Shown here: positions 43,886-55,735 of the stretch, one piece after another
How the letters are laid out: every line of letters begins with the position of its first letter
Position numbering within the stretch: the stretch's first letter is position 1
NCBI GenBank assembly: GCA_027924645.1
Contig: BSBN01001752.1
Coordinates: 11,364,001 to 11,428,000, forward strand
Origin: Cunninghamia lanceolata
Taxonomy: Eukaryota; Streptophyta; Pinopsida; Cupressales; Cupressaceae
Direction of reading: 5' to 3'
Length of the DNA: 64,000 bases
Made by a program: the position numbers and the translations under genes
Notes under the pieces: model-generated
The model's input: only the letters and a program-made list of their open reading frames with translations
What the model was told of the DNA's origin: nothing
Databases searched by the model: none

Positions 43886-45104
43886 TGTTTAGGGTAAAAT
43901 TGGATTTTGTTAACCTTTTGTTGTTTAGATGTTAAAATCCTCCTTTCACCCTAACATTAAAGGATCTAGGGTCGAGTGGAGAGCACTATCATACTCTAAG
44001 TCACTTGCAAATGTAGGGAAACTTGGATTAGGGAATTAATTATCAATTTTTCCTTCTCCTAATTATGCAAATATGACAACAAATTGATGAATAATGGAAA
44101 AAGCTCTTGCAGACGGAGGTAAAATAGCAAATCACAGAATACCTATTTTCGGGTTCCAAAGCGGAACAGTCAGGGACTAAGGTGTGGGTGCCCAAGTCCA
44201 AGGTACCTACTTTTTTAGGGAATCTAGACCTCCTTCTGACACTGATTAGCCTTGTAACTTCTATTTCTGAGATCTGTCTGCGAAGGACACTGTTGCGAGT
44301 GCCGTAGTCCTGGAAGTGCTCCAGTGTTTGACTTTTCTTCAGATCCTGAATCCCTGATGCCTGCCAAGCCTTTCTACAACTCCATTTTTTTCAGATGTGA
44401 CACCTATAACCTGCAATCACAAGACTTAGTTTGGGGGTTGTGGTGTTTAGAGGCTTGCCTCAGTCAAGCCCCGGAGGACATTTATGTCTCCGAACACCAT
44501 TGTTAAACAAAGAGTGCGTGCCCTTGTGAGGCAGAGGCAAAAACCAAAGGAATCAATGATAAAAATACAATATTATGTCACCTTGTAGTGAAGCTCTCAT
44601 GGAGAAAGATGCTCTTCATGCCATGAGGAGATTGATGCTCAAATTTGCAAATATCAACACAAAACACACAAGTCTACTCTTGCAACACAATAAAAAGCCT
44701 TGAATCACCTTAAGAACACAATAGCTTGCTAGTAATCATCTGATTTACAAATGAATGCCTAAACATGCTTATATATGCACCTACAAGCATTCCCGCCAAG
44801 ATTTTAAAAATTAAACTTTACCGTATCGGCAAAGGAACCAACTAACGATCATAAATCGACACCTAGAAATTGGGGCTGCCCTAAAATAGGGTAGGACTAG
44901 GGCGCGGGCGCCCAAGTCATCCCCTCTATTTTAGGTAGGGTACAGCTCGAGGGGTCCACCTAGGTCCAATTTGCCATGGAACCTAGGTCTCATTCCATTG
45001 GGATGCTAAAATATGAACTAAAATATCTTAAATGCATACTAAAGACTCGGGAGCTAAACCTTATGAGGGAAAAGCCCCCAAAGGGGACATTTTTGAACGT
45101 TACA
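43886..45104 (-). repeat. 3' LTR of Z (left copy)
   Basis: Visibly diverged from 49425-50666 with both substitutions and small indels, so Z is old. Confidence 0.87.
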
Positions 45105-45119
45105 TTTAGTCCCCACTTT
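45105..45119 (-). promoter_or_regulatory. Polypurine tract of Z
   Basis: Minus-strand AAAGTGGGGACTAAA touching the left LTR. Confidence 0.8.
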
Positions 45120-47400
45120 AATGCATGTATAAATGTGAGGCCAATACATGCATTAAAGTAAGGTCACAAACACAACAAACACACCAAGAATGGAGAAGAC
45201 ATGCCAATCATATAGAAGGCAATAACAGGCACACAAAACATGGAGAAGACAGTTACAGTCATGTAGAACACAGAGCAGACAATCAATGCATAGAAGACAC
45301 ATTAATGCATGGAAGACAGAAATGATATCTTTTCTTTTCTTTTTCTCATATATATGGAATGTAAATGCAAGTACTGAAAAGTAAACAAACCTCCCATAAT
45401 ACAAGATGCACTACCCTAAGGCGCAGGTCTCTATATATGTGGGGCAACACACATGCAAGACACGTAAAACCTCCAAAAATGTAGGAAGCACTACCCGAGG
45501 ATGCTGCTCTCTGCATATGGGGCAACAAACACGCTATACAAAACAAGCATGCCAAAACACACACACTTGAAGACACAGAGAAAACATGGTAGACAAGCGA
45601 TGGAGTGTACCTATTTCTAGGTCCAACACCATCTCAGGCACATTACAGGCACACATCGATGATTGGGCTTCGCTACAACAATTGTCGAAGACACACTTAA
45701 AGGTTGAGTTAGTCACAGAACTAGTCCCCGCCACTACAGAGGACTTTTGAAAAATGACAGGATGATGTAATCTTCTATGAGAAATACACCATCCCTGCCT
45801 CCACAGAGGGCTTAAGAAAAAAGATATGCTTGATATCCCACCTTCGCAGAGGGCTTACATGATTGATTGATTGCAAACAAACTCAGGATGCACAATGCAC
45901 TACCCTGGGGTGCAAGTCTTTGCATCTGAGGTCAAACACATTGCTAACATCTATAACAGATAGCTTACCTTATATATGCCCCCACCTTAAGGTGGTTGAT
46001 ATCAGTTATCGATATCAAGCACATTAAGGTAGGAAGAAAACACACAAGGGAACACCAACTTTCGTAAAGCCTATGCCCCCCGGAGGTGACATGTACTTTA
46101 CGACCGCTAAATATTCCCACAAACACATCCCTGCAAGAAACATGTTAGTGTCTACAATATCATGATAAACAACAACATTAATGCATATGATTAACAACAC
46201 AAAGAGCCAAGGTTATACAATGAATTTGGAGTTCGAGGATAACTGTGAGGCTATATCATGAAGCTCTCTGAATTGAGCACCACCAAGGCTAGATTCAGAG
46301 GCAAACAAAGGTACACAGAGCAGTAGTATTTTTAAGGTTTGTAAATGTGATAGAAACATCATAAAACTCACTATACGAAAAGCACGAGTGCTTCCACTAG
46401 CCAAGCATCAGATAATATATACAACCCCATCGTCATATTAGGAACTAAGTCCATTTTTTTATTGCTCTCAAAAGAGACACTAGGTCTGCATCAGTATAAA
46501 TGTTTGTCGTCATCCACCCGCTAGGTGGAAACACTAGAGGAAGGGAAACAATAAATAAGAGAGGAGAAACAAGTGTCTTAGGGACAATCACGTAGGAGGG
46601 TGCCCCCAGGTCACCAACCACGATGCTAGGTCTGTAAGACACAACACACAACAATGAAATCATAAAGAGGCAATATAGAAGAATAATGATACAAATAGAA
46701 GAAGGTCACAACATAGGTTGTCTCTTGGTATCTCGAACCTTATAGGAGAATTCGAGGTCATCTTAGAAGGCCTAAACAACACATAACACATCACGGGGAA
46801 GCACATCATGAGAGAGATAAAGGGTTAGAGATACTTACTTGTAGGGCCCCTTTCGAGCTACAAGTTGTCTATAAGCAAATCATCATCGTCATCTTCCCAC
46901 TCTCTAATGTTGGTGGATAGTGGGACATATGGTACCATAGCCAAGTTCATATCTTGTTCACCATGTTGTTCATCATTAGGATCATCTTTGTTTGGTTGAA
47001 TGTTAGGATTGATGTTTTCTTGTTGAGAGGCAAGGTTTATAGCATATTCTTGTCTTCTTTTTCTTCTTTCTCTTGCTTTTCTATTTCACTTTATTTTACC
47101 ACTTATCTCTTTTAAGATAGGGCTATCCTCTTTCATAGGCTTGTGCAAATGAGAAGATGAAGCACCGGGATCAAACCTCATTTGTCGCGGTGGAACACTT
47201 TGTTGTTGACAATGATCTCCCGATCCTTGTAAGGATTTCAGGGGAGGAACCTCAGCATAGGGACCTTATCCTTTCGGTCTAAAACTCTCTTCACATGCAG
47301 GTTGTTTATCTTTTGTCATTTGTGTAGGAGGACTAGGTGATGGGTGTAACAATTTTGCTTTGTAATTTCTATAGCTTAAAAATTTAAAGTCTGTTCATAG
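45120..47400 (-). other. 3' internal region of Z, mostly non-coding
   Basis: Contains short diverged repeats: ATGGAGAAGACA/ATGGAAGACAG phrases at 45180-45330 and about three GCACTACCC..GCAG-like units near 45405, 45490 and 45910. On the minus strand between 47390 and 46860 a broken frame is rich in Gln, Pro and charged residues, with a run of five aspartates near its end. That composition resembles the linker between protease and RT in Tat polyproteins, but I cannot confirm homology. Confidence 0.5.
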
Positions 47401-48000
47401 CTATAATTTGTCGCTAGTATGTTTGTTGCAAAAGTAATCCAATGTGAAGTATTGTGTAATTGAAGGTTTGTATGTATTTTGATGAATGACATGCACTTGT
47501 TCATTCAAAGGAAATTTAACACATGTATAAATAGTTGAAGGGATCGCTTTCATAACTTTTAAACAAGGGATTCCAAGTTTTATGTCAAAGGTATCAGAAT
47601 CAGGAGTAATATCAAACCATTTCTTAACATGTTTCTCAAATATAGTTACTATCAATGATATGTTATCTAGTGGTTTCTTTAAAGCTCCTGTATGTGTCTT
47701 AATCATCAAGCTCGAAGGGGCTATAAGGACCTTGTATTAATTGATTCGAAAAGAGGAATTTTTTAGTGGCAACATTAGTCACGTAATTAGGATCAATTAG
47801 AGTTCCCTCCACATTATTTCCCATTATCTATACAGTGATGTAAAGAGCTCCTTCGAAATCATCGATTGTTCTATCATGAGGAGTGAAGATAATTTCAGGT
47901 TCAGGAGCCTTTCTTTCCATGTAAGGTCTAGGAGGAAACTTATTGTTTCTGTTATGATTAGAGGCCATGTTTTTATGCTCAAACCAATGCCAAATCTGAT
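47401..48000 (-). pseudogene. Tat-like protease-region remnant in Z
   Basis: The minus-strand phrase LGIPCLKVMKAIPSTIYTCVKFPLN matches the Tat composite's protease C-terminal region [25 protein letters not shown] in spacing and key residues. Upstream, around 47780-47830, a LIDPNYVTN phrase occupies the place of the active-site LIDGG. Stops and shifts break the frame. I see no reverse transcriptase or integrase in Z, so it would depend on enzymes from a related element. Confidence 0.7.
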
Positions 48001-48060
48001 TTTTGAAATCTTTTCAAAATTGGTGCAAGACAAGAGCAAAAAATAGCCTAAAATGCTTGA

Positions 48061-48780
48061 TTTTTCGATACGTTTTCAATGCAAATGAATGAAACAAAGG
48101 ATGTTGTAATGATTTCAGTCAAGGGAAGAAAGTTATATGTCTAATATCAGTCCAAAACAAAAATATAATCACTCTCAACACACTCTTGATGCAAATCGAA
48201 GATAATGCCAAGTGAAAATATAGTGAAAATATGTCAAAATAGGCACTTTTTTCACCAAAAGTCAATGCAAAAGAGCATAACAAAGGGTGTTGTGAGGAAA
48301 ATTATTATGGAAAGCAAATAATATCAGTAATAATAGCCACTTGGTGCTAAAATATCCAACACAACATGCTTTTAGTGCCACTTAAGGTAAAACCCTAGTG
48401 AAAATATAGCAAAAATAGGCTATTTTTTCACAATTTTTCAACTCCAAGACCTAGCAAAAGGGGCGTTGTAAGGAATCTTAGGAGGTACAAAAAATAATAT
48501 CAATAATATCAGTCACCTCAATTTATAAAGTTGATCACAACATGCTTGGAGTGTAAACTAGGTCAAACCCTAGGGCAACAATGGCCAAAATGTGTAGTTT
48601 TTCACCAAATTTTCACTACAAGAGCCTATTAAAAGGGTGTTGTGAAGCCTTTTAGGAGGAGCAGAAAATGATTACCCTTATAAAATAAAATTAATGCAAA
48701 AATACTCTGCACAACACACCTATGGTGCAAGTTTATAAAGTCGATCAGGCCAAATTTAGTGAAAATCATTTTTTTAAGCC
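48061..48780 (-). repeat. Four ~174-188-bp degenerate tandem units in Z leader
   Basis: Units start near 48061, 48249, 48423 and 48598. Each runs TTTTTCAC.., then AAAGGGTGTTGTRAGG, then ATATCAGT-like AT-rich text, then CACAACA..GTGC, then GTGAAAATA. Confidence 0.78.
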
Positions 48781-49408
48781 CTAGGTTTAAGATCTTGAGA
48801 CAAAATTCTATGTGAATGTTTTGAAGTCTGATTTATGATGAAATTGAATTACTCTCAGATCTGAAAATTATATTCAAGCCTTAACATGCAAAATGCCCAT
48901 TTGAATTTAATAAAAATGCATCAAAATTGCTAGTTTTTATTGAAATTTTCTATGTAAAAATGCAAATATTTTAAATCTAAATGCAAATTCACACTAAAAT
49001 GCAAGACTATAAACAAATAAAAATTTGAATGAGCCCCTAAAATTGGTAGAAAAATCAGATAAAAGATTTTGCCAACAAACCCTAGATTTTGGAATTACTA
49101 GGTTATATAAAATTGTCAAAATTTTCACAAAACCCTAGCAATTAAATGATGAAAATGCAATGTAAATTTCTGATTTTTTGAATTTTTATTTATTTTATAT
49201 CAGATCTGATGCAAAAATCATGAATTAGGAAAATTTAGAAAAAACTGATGCAATTTAGTAAGCCAAACAATGCAACTTTTTGTATTTTTCAATTTTTCAA
49301 TTTTTTTGAAATTTTCTCAATGCAATAAAGTAAATGCCTATATGAATGAATGAAATCTCACCAAATCTGAAGACAAACACTCAACAAGTTGCAATTTAAG
49401 TCCAAAAA
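48781..49408 (-). other. Leader of Z, AT-rich
   Basis: No gene; A/T-rich non-coding DNA between the repeat units and the primer site. Confidence 0.6.
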
Positions 49409-49421
49409 CACGGGTTCACCA
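49409..49421 (-). promoter_or_regulatory. Primer binding site of Z
   Basis: Minus-strand TGGTGAACCCGTG three bases inside the right LTR; unlike the tRNA-Met site used by the copia elements here. Confidence 0.65.
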
Positions 49422-49424
49422 AAA

Positions 49425-50666
49425 TGTTTAGGGTAAACTTGGATTTTCTTAATCTTTTGTTGTTTAGATGTTAAAATCCTCCTTTCACCCTAACATTGAA
49501 GGATCTAGGGTCAAGTGGCGAGCACTATCATACCCTAGGTCACTTACAGATGTAGGGAAACTTGGATTAGGGGATTAATTATCAAGTTTTCCTTCTCCTA
49601 TGTCCAATTGACCATTAAAATCCTAATTATGCAAATATGACAACAAATTGACAAATAATGGAAAAAGCTCTTGCAGATGGAGGTAAAATAGCAAATCACA
49701 GAATACCTGTTTTCGGGGTTCCACAGTGGAACAGTCGGGGACTAAGGTGCGGGTACCCAAGTCCAAGGTACTTGCTTTTTTAGGGAATCTAGACCTCCTT
49801 CCGACACTGATCAACCCTATAACTTTTGTTTCCCAAGATCTGTCTGTGGAGGACATTGTTGCGAGCACCCTAGTCCTGGAAGTGCTCTTGTGTCTAACTT
49901 TTCTTCAGATCTCGAATCCCTGATGCCTACCAAGCCTTCCTGCAACTCTACTTTTTCTAGATGTGACACCTGTAACATGCAATCACAAGACTTGGTTTGG
50001 GGGTTGTGGTGTTTAGAGGCTTGCCTCAGTCAAGCCCCAGAGGACACTTATGTCTCCAAACACTGTTGTTAGACAAAGAGTGGGTGTCCTTATGAGGCAG
50101 AGGTAAAAACTAAAGGAATAAATGATAAAAACATAATATTATGTAACCTTGTAGTGAAGCTCTCATGGAGGAAGATGCTCTTCATGCCATGAGGAGATTG
50201 ATGCTCAAATTTGCAAATATTAACACAAAACACACAAGTCTGCTCTTGCAACATAATAGAAAGCTTTGAATCACCTTAAGAACACAATAGCTTGCTAGTA
50301 ATCATCTAGTTTACAAATGAATGCCTAAACATGCTTATATATGCACCTACAAGCATTCCTACCAAGATTTTAAAAATCAAACTTTACCGTGTCAGCAAAA
50401 GAACCAACTAATGGTCATAAATCGACACCCAAAATTTGGGGCTGCCCCAAAATAGGGTAGGACTAGGGCGCAAGTGCCCAAGTCCTCCCCCCTATTTTGG
50501 GTAGGGTACAGCTCAAGGGGTCCACCTAGGTCCAATTTGCCATGGAACCTAGGTCTCATTCCATCGGGATGCTAAAATATGAACTAAAAAGGCCTAAATG
50601 CATACTAAAGACCCAAGGGCTAAACCTTACTGAAAAGCCCTCAAGGGGACATTTTTCAACATTACA
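49425..50666 (-). repeat. 5' LTR of Z (right copy)
   Basis: Pairs with 43886-45104. Confidence 0.87.
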
Positions 50667-51109
50667 GCACTCGTACAGATGTTTTTTTAATTTTGATCCA
50701 GGACATTTCTAGAAATTACAGATTCTCAGTCGTGACACTACACAATTCTCATATTGGGAACTTTGAAAAGGCATAACTTTTGCATAAAACCTTGGATCGA
50801 GGTGATTCTTTTTTTGAAAGTGTATGCTTTTTCATATAGCTTGCATTGGTACTATTTATTTCACCAAGTATTGTGCCAAAGTTATATTTTTAGCATATGC
50901 TCTTCTTGAGGATTTGTAATAACATTGAGATCAAGTCCACTTCGTATTTATTGCTGGTGGCATTTGTAAACGCACTAAATATAAAGTGCCAAATCAAATT
51001 TTCTTGGGGGGGTTCTTTGATTGAGTGGAAAAGGGGGAGTGTCTTGTGCATTCTTTCTTACATCTTTTCTTTCCTCACAACAACAACAACAATCTATTTC
51101 TGCATTAAG
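50667..51109 (+). other. Leader of X, right part
   Basis: Non-coding continuation of X's leader up to the gag ATG, ending in a CAACAACAACAA stretch common in leaders. Confidence 0.6.
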
Positions 51110-51990
51110 ATGGATCAATTAATAGTGTCTGTTCTAACACCCTACAACTACTATGAGTGGAAGTCCAAGATGACTATCCAACTTAAGAAGTTAGGACTAT
51201 ATAGAGTAGCTATGGGTTTAGAAACTAAACCAACCTTAATTGTAGAAAGGCCTAAATTTCATAACAAGCTAGATGAGGCTTTTGGAACTCTATGCATGTT
51301 TGTATCTCCTGATCTTCTTTTTCATGTTGAATCTGCTACAACACCAAATGAAGTCTGTACTACTTTAGAAAATCTCTTTGGTAAACAAGATGAATTAAGG
51401 GGACATCAATTGGAGAATGAGCTAATAGGGTTAAACCCATGTAATTTTGATATAATACAAGACTTCTTCACAAAGCTAAAGGCCATTAGATTATAGTTGA
51501 AACAATGTGGGATTGAAAAGAAAGACATAATTGATCTTAAGTATTCTTTCTAAGCTTGGTCCTAACTACTCAGTGTTTGTTTCTACATTTTATGCCACCA
51601 AAAGTGCTCTTGGGACTACCTACAAAATGCCTTCTTTAGAAGAATTTACTGTTGAACTCACCAAAGAATAGGATAAATTGGTTCACATGGGCACTATTAA
51701 TCCTTCTAAGTCTCATGCCTTGACTGCAAATCAGGGCACTAAAGATTAGAAAGGTAATGGGAAGCAAAATAAGAAACAAAAGGATCAAGGAGAAAAGAAA
51801 CAAGGTCCAAAACAAGCTACAACCAATGCAGCTCCAAAGTCTTCCTCTAAAGTCAAGTCTAAAAAGGAGAAGACAAAGTGTGCCTTTTGTAAGAAATCTG
51901 GTCACGATGAGCATAGGTGTTTGAAAAAACAAATAGCTCATCTCACTTATCTTCTTGAGAAGAATAATATCAAAGTGCCAGATTCAGCTA
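51110..51990 (+). pseudogene. gag: X gag (copia UBN2-type with zinc knuckle)
   Basis: ATG 51110 begins MDQLIVSVLTPYNYYEWKSK, the usual copia gag opening (a tryptophan in Y-E-W-K). The GHQLENELIGL and FFTKLKAIRL phrases follow, then TAG at 51494. After a frameshift near 51545 the frame resumes (KLGPNYSVFVS), with TAG at 51669 and 51747, a Lys/Gln-rich stretch and the zinc knuckle CAFCKKSGHDEHRC (~51880). At least three nonsense changes and one shift make it non-functional. Confidence 0.87.
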
Positions 51991-53630
51991 AGGAAGAACC
52001 TTCAGAATCTTCAAAGGACATAAAAAATAGTAAGGGGAAGGACAAGGCCCTTGTTGTAGTTGCTACACCACCAGATAGTTGGGTAATTGACTCAGGTGCT
52101 TCTCACCACATGGCCAATACAAAGGAAAGTTTCTCATCCTTGGAGTCATGTTCTGTGCCTAATATTCTTATGTGTATTGATACACTAGAAGAAGTTCTTG
52201 GGAGAGGATCTATTGACATTGGTGACGGGACATTCCATGATGTTCTTTGTGTGCCTTCTATGTCAACTAATCTCCTATCTGTCTACTAGATCACCCAGAC
52301 AAGTTCTGGCAAGAGAGTTGAATTTACACCTGACTCAGTGGTTATTAGTGATATGCACAGTGGTTCTATAGTTGCTGTAGGAAAAGTTCATAACCATTCA
52401 GGACTCTATCACTTTTCTCATTTTGTTCCTAATTCTCCTTCACTTGCATTGCTCACTCACTCAGATGAGGTGATTTGTTTATGGCATCAATAGTTTGGCC
52501 ACTTGAACTATCGCTACTTGCAGCAGCTTAGTCAGCATGACATGGTTACAGGGTTGCCTTCTATTCAATTTTCTGATGGAGTTTGTCAAGGATGCATTCT
52601 TGGCAAGCATCCTAAAGAAAAATTTGATAAAGGCAAAGCATGGAGAGCCACACAACTCTTGGAGTTAGTACACAGTGATTTAGCTGGACCATTTTAGCAT
52701 CCTCCATTTAGCAGAGCTAGATATGTATTGACCTTCATTGATGATCTTTCCTGATACACCTTTGTATACTTTCTCAAACAAAAGTCTAAAGTCTTTGAGT
52801 CTTTTCAAGACTTTAAAGCTTTTGCAGAGAAACAATCTAGGAAAGTTGTCAAGATTTTGCGCACTGATAATGGTGGGGAATATGTCAACTAGAGGTTTGA
52901 ATAGTTTTGTGCCTCAGAGGGCATTGATCTTCAACACATAATTCCCTATAGTCCACAACAAAATGAAGTTGCAGAATGAAAGAATCGGTCATTGAAGGAA
53001 ATGGCCAATTGCATGATTCACTCCAAATTATTGGCACCTCAGTATTGGGCAGAGGCCATCAACTATGCGTGTTATATCCAGAACCGAGTTCCTCACCGAG
53101 CTGTGAAGGGGGTAACTCTTTTTCAAGCTTGGACCGGTCGGAAACCCACAGTCAAGCACTTCCGAGTGTTTGGGTCTCCTGCATGGGTTCACATTCCAGC
53201 AGAGAAACACAAGGCTATGGATCCACAGAGCAGGCCTTGCATATCTATTGGCTATCCAAATGCTGTCAAAGGCTACAGGCTACTCCACCCTACCACACAT
53301 GAGCTCTTCATTAAGAGAAGTGTTTGTTTTGAGGAGGATACTTCTTCTACCACTTTTCCATCATTCATTCCCATGGAGACACTGCAACTTCATGATGATA
53401 GTTCTTCTGAGGATCTTAATCCTCTTGAGGAGTCTTCTTCCTCCACTTTAGATGGTGATGATGAAAATTCATCTTCCCCCTCTCTTAGTCATCATTCAGA
53501 GGATGTTGATTCACCTCTATATTCTCTTGATTCTCCTGCCACTAGGTCTCTTTGGGTTCATCAGAATTTGGAGTCAACAGGTGATTGGGTTGGTGATCCT
53601 TCAGATGCAAGAAGAACAAGGTCATAGTTC
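51991..53630 (+). pseudogene. pol: X protease and integrase
   Basis: Protease site DSWVIDSGASHHMAN at ~52075. GAG-pre-integrase with LWHQ*FGHLNYR and CQGCILGKHPKEKF. Integrase core with VHSDLAGPF, LRTDNGGEYVN and SPQQNEVAE*KNRS, then a C-terminal region (FRVFGSPAWVHIP, SIGYPNAVKGYRL). Stops seen in this frame: TAG at 52287, 52491, 52695, 52890, 52902 and 53625; TGA at 52752 and 52977. Nearly every one sits where copia proteins have Gln (CAG) or Arg (CGA). Confidence 0.88.
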
Positions 53631-53689
53631 GAGTAGGCTCCTCATCTCTTCTTTGCTCTACCTTTTGATCCATAGTCCTTTAGAGAAGC

Positions 53690-55200
53690 TTCTGGTGTCC
53701 CCAAGTGGGATGCTGCTATGCAGGAAGAGTTCAATTCCTTGGAAAGGAACCATACTTGGGATTTAGTCCCACTTCCTAAGGGAAGAAAACTTGTTCGATG
53801 CAAGTGGGTCTATCAAACAAAATTTGCTGCAGATGGGTCAGTTGATAGACATAAGGCTCGCTTGTTCGCAAAAGGATTCCCCACATTTTTGGGATTGACT
53901 ACTCTAAGACTGTTGCGCCAGTTGCCAAGATGAATTCAATCTAACTTGTCATTGCCATTGTTGCAGCCCATTGTTGGGAAGTTCATCAGATGGATGTGAA
54001 GAGTGTTTTTCTTCATGGTGACCTTCAGGAGGAGATATATATGGAGTAGCCATAGGGGTTTGTCCAGGATCCTTCACTTGTCTACCGACTTCAGAAGTCT
54101 CTCTATGGCCTTAAATAGGCCCCTCGTGCCTGGTATGCCAAGATGGACTCCTTTCTTCTATCAGTTGGGTTCACTTGGTGCCATTCTGATCCGAAAGTCT
54201 ACATTTTTCAGCAGGATGATACTCTCACTTTCCTTGTTCTCTATATTCATGACTTGTTGTTTACAGGGAGTTCTTCATCCAACATTAAGGCAGTGAAAAC
54301 TACCCTTCATGATTGGTTTTTGATGTCTAACTTGGGTCTTCTTCACTACTTCTTGGGCATTGAGATTACACAGTCTTCGGCTAGTATCTTTCTTTCTCAG
54401 CCCAAGTATGCTCTTGATATGCTCTCTATATTTTGCATGGCTGACTGTAAGCCTGCACCAACTCCATTTCTGTAAGGGGTCAAACTTGAGGCTTCTTGTT
54501 CTTCACCTTTGGTAGATGCTACCTTGTATCACCAATTGGTTGGGAGTCTCCTATACTTGCATCACATGAGGCCTGATATTTCATTTGTTGTGGGCCTGTT
54601 ATCCAGGTTCATGTAGGAGCTACATGAGGTGCATTGGAAAGAAGCTAAGAGGATTCTTCACTATGTATAGGGCACTCATAGTTATAGGATTCATTATGCA
54701 GCAGGTATGGCTATTGACTTGGTGGGATACATAGATTCTGATTGGACGGGCGATTCTCAGGATCGCAAGTCTACTTCAATGTATTGCTTCTCTCTTGGTT
54801 CTAGTTTGATTTCTTGGTCAAGCAAGGAGTCTACTATTGCTCTTTCATCTACAGAGGCTGAGTATTGAGGAATAGTTAATGCTGCTACTGAGGCCATTTG
54901 GATTTAACACATTCTTACTGAGTTTGGTATTTCCTTCAGGAAACCTACAATCATCTTTTGTGACAACCAGAGTGCTATTCAGATTTCTCACAATCCGGTC
55001 CATCATCAGTAGACCAAACACATTGAGATTCACATGCACTACATTCAGGAGTTGATCCATGACCAGGTTCTTGATCTTCAGTACTATTTGACATCAGATC
55101 AGACAACTGAAATCTTCACCAAACCCTTCACTAAGAGCAATTTCATTCATTTGTGATCTTTGCTTGGGGTGCAGCAGGTGTCCTCCATTGAGGGTACTTC
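53690..55200 (+). pseudogene. pol: X reverse transcriptase and RNase H
   Basis: EEFNSLERNHTWDLVPLPKG opens the copia RT, then CKWVYQTKF, DRHKARLFAKGF, a frameshift near 53890, QMDVKSVFLHGDLQEEIYME and YIHDLLF in place of the usual YVDD, so the catalytic motif is altered. RNase H: DSDWTGD, DRKSTS, SWSSKESTIALSSTEAEY, FCDNQSAIQIS. TAG, TAA and TGA stops are frequent (for example 54047, 54118, 54613, 54667). It ends at SIEGTS* near 55200. Confidence 0.88.
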
Positions 55201-55362
55201 TTAGCTCCTTCTTTCCTTCTCTCTCTATTCTAAGGGGCATAATCTCTTTTGTTGGGTGAGCTACTTCTCTTTTTTTTTGGGGGGGGGGAATTTATTGTAC
55301 ATGGGTATCTCATCAGCCTTGATTTGTCAGGACCCATCTTTTTCACCCACCTAAGTTGTGCT

Positions 55363-55371
55363 TAAGGGGGA
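55363..55371 (+). promoter_or_regulatory. Polypurine tract of X
   Basis: TAAGGGGGA directly before the 3' LTR fragment. Confidence 0.8.
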
Positions 55372-55409
55372 TGTTCGTGTAGGTTTTTTATTCATTTTTA
55401 TAAGGTTTT
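55372..55409 (+). repeat. 3' LTR of X, first 38 bp
   Basis: TGTTCGTGTAGG..TTTTATAAGGTTTT matches the start of 12639-13059 and stops where element Y begins. Confidence 0.85.
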
Positions 55410-55721
55410 TGTTAGGAACCCATGTTTAACCCTTCTCTTTACTTGGTTAGTATATTACTTTTGGACACGTATGCTTTGTAAGTCATCCTTGAGTATATTG
55501 TATTATCCCACATTCATGGGAAGTAATAGTTGTTTAGATTAGACTTAGTATATAAGTACATTTTGAGGCCAATGAAGGCATCCATGAATTTATTGTATTG
55601 AGCTTGCTCAAAGGAGGTTGCCCCCTCGAAGTTGCTTGCGATCAATAAATTCCTTCTGTGTTTCTACTATTTCTATTATTTCGTTCATTTTTCATTATAT
55701 TGTTGTAGGAGGTTCCTCTCA
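55410..55721 (+). repeat. 5' LTR of Y (312 bp)
   Basis: Starts TGTTAGGAACC, ends TTCCTCTCA; matches 63795-64000. A TATATAAG box is near 55550. Confidence 0.92.
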
Positions 55722-55723
55722 TT

Positions 55724-55735
55724 TGGTATCAAAGC
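55724..55735 (+). promoter_or_regulatory. Primer binding site of Y
   Basis: TGGTATCAAAGC two bases after the LTR; tRNA-Met type. Confidence 0.88.

Larger units (their letters stand above)
43886..50666 (-). mobile_element. Element Z: minus-strand non-autonomous gypsy-derived LTR element
   Basis: LTRs at 43886-45104 and 49425-50666 both start TGTTTAGGGTAAA and end TTACA. On the minus strand a primer site (TGGTGAACCCGTG) adjoins the right LTR and a polypurine tract (AAAGTGGGGACTAAA) adjoins the left LTR, fixing orientation. Only a Tat-like protease-region remnant is coding-like. Flanks GTATT and GCACT differ by two transitions and may be a decayed target repeat. It lies in X's leader. Confidence 0.8.
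12639..55409 (+). mobile_element. Element X: degraded Ty1/copia retrotransposon, interrupted by three insertions
   Basis: The 5' LTR is at 12639-13059 and the start of the 3' LTR is at 55372-55409; the two share TGT..GTGTAGG..TTTTTATTC.TTTTTATAAGGTTTTT. Genes read gag, protease, integrase, reverse transcriptase, RNase H in copia order on the plus strand (51110-55200), all with stops. Copia-1 interrupts X next to its primer site, element Z interrupts its leader, and chromovirus Y interrupts its 3' LTR. The rest of X's 3' LTR must lie beyond the window. X itself is inserted in the old gypsy gag; GATTA (12634-12638) is the expected left target repeat but its partner is outside. Confidence 0.85.

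Noticed and set aside
11840..55735. tRNA genes suggested by TGGTATCA and TGGCGCC motifs
   Set aside because: Only the short 3'-complement is present at each site, as expected of primer binding sites; no tRNA body follows.
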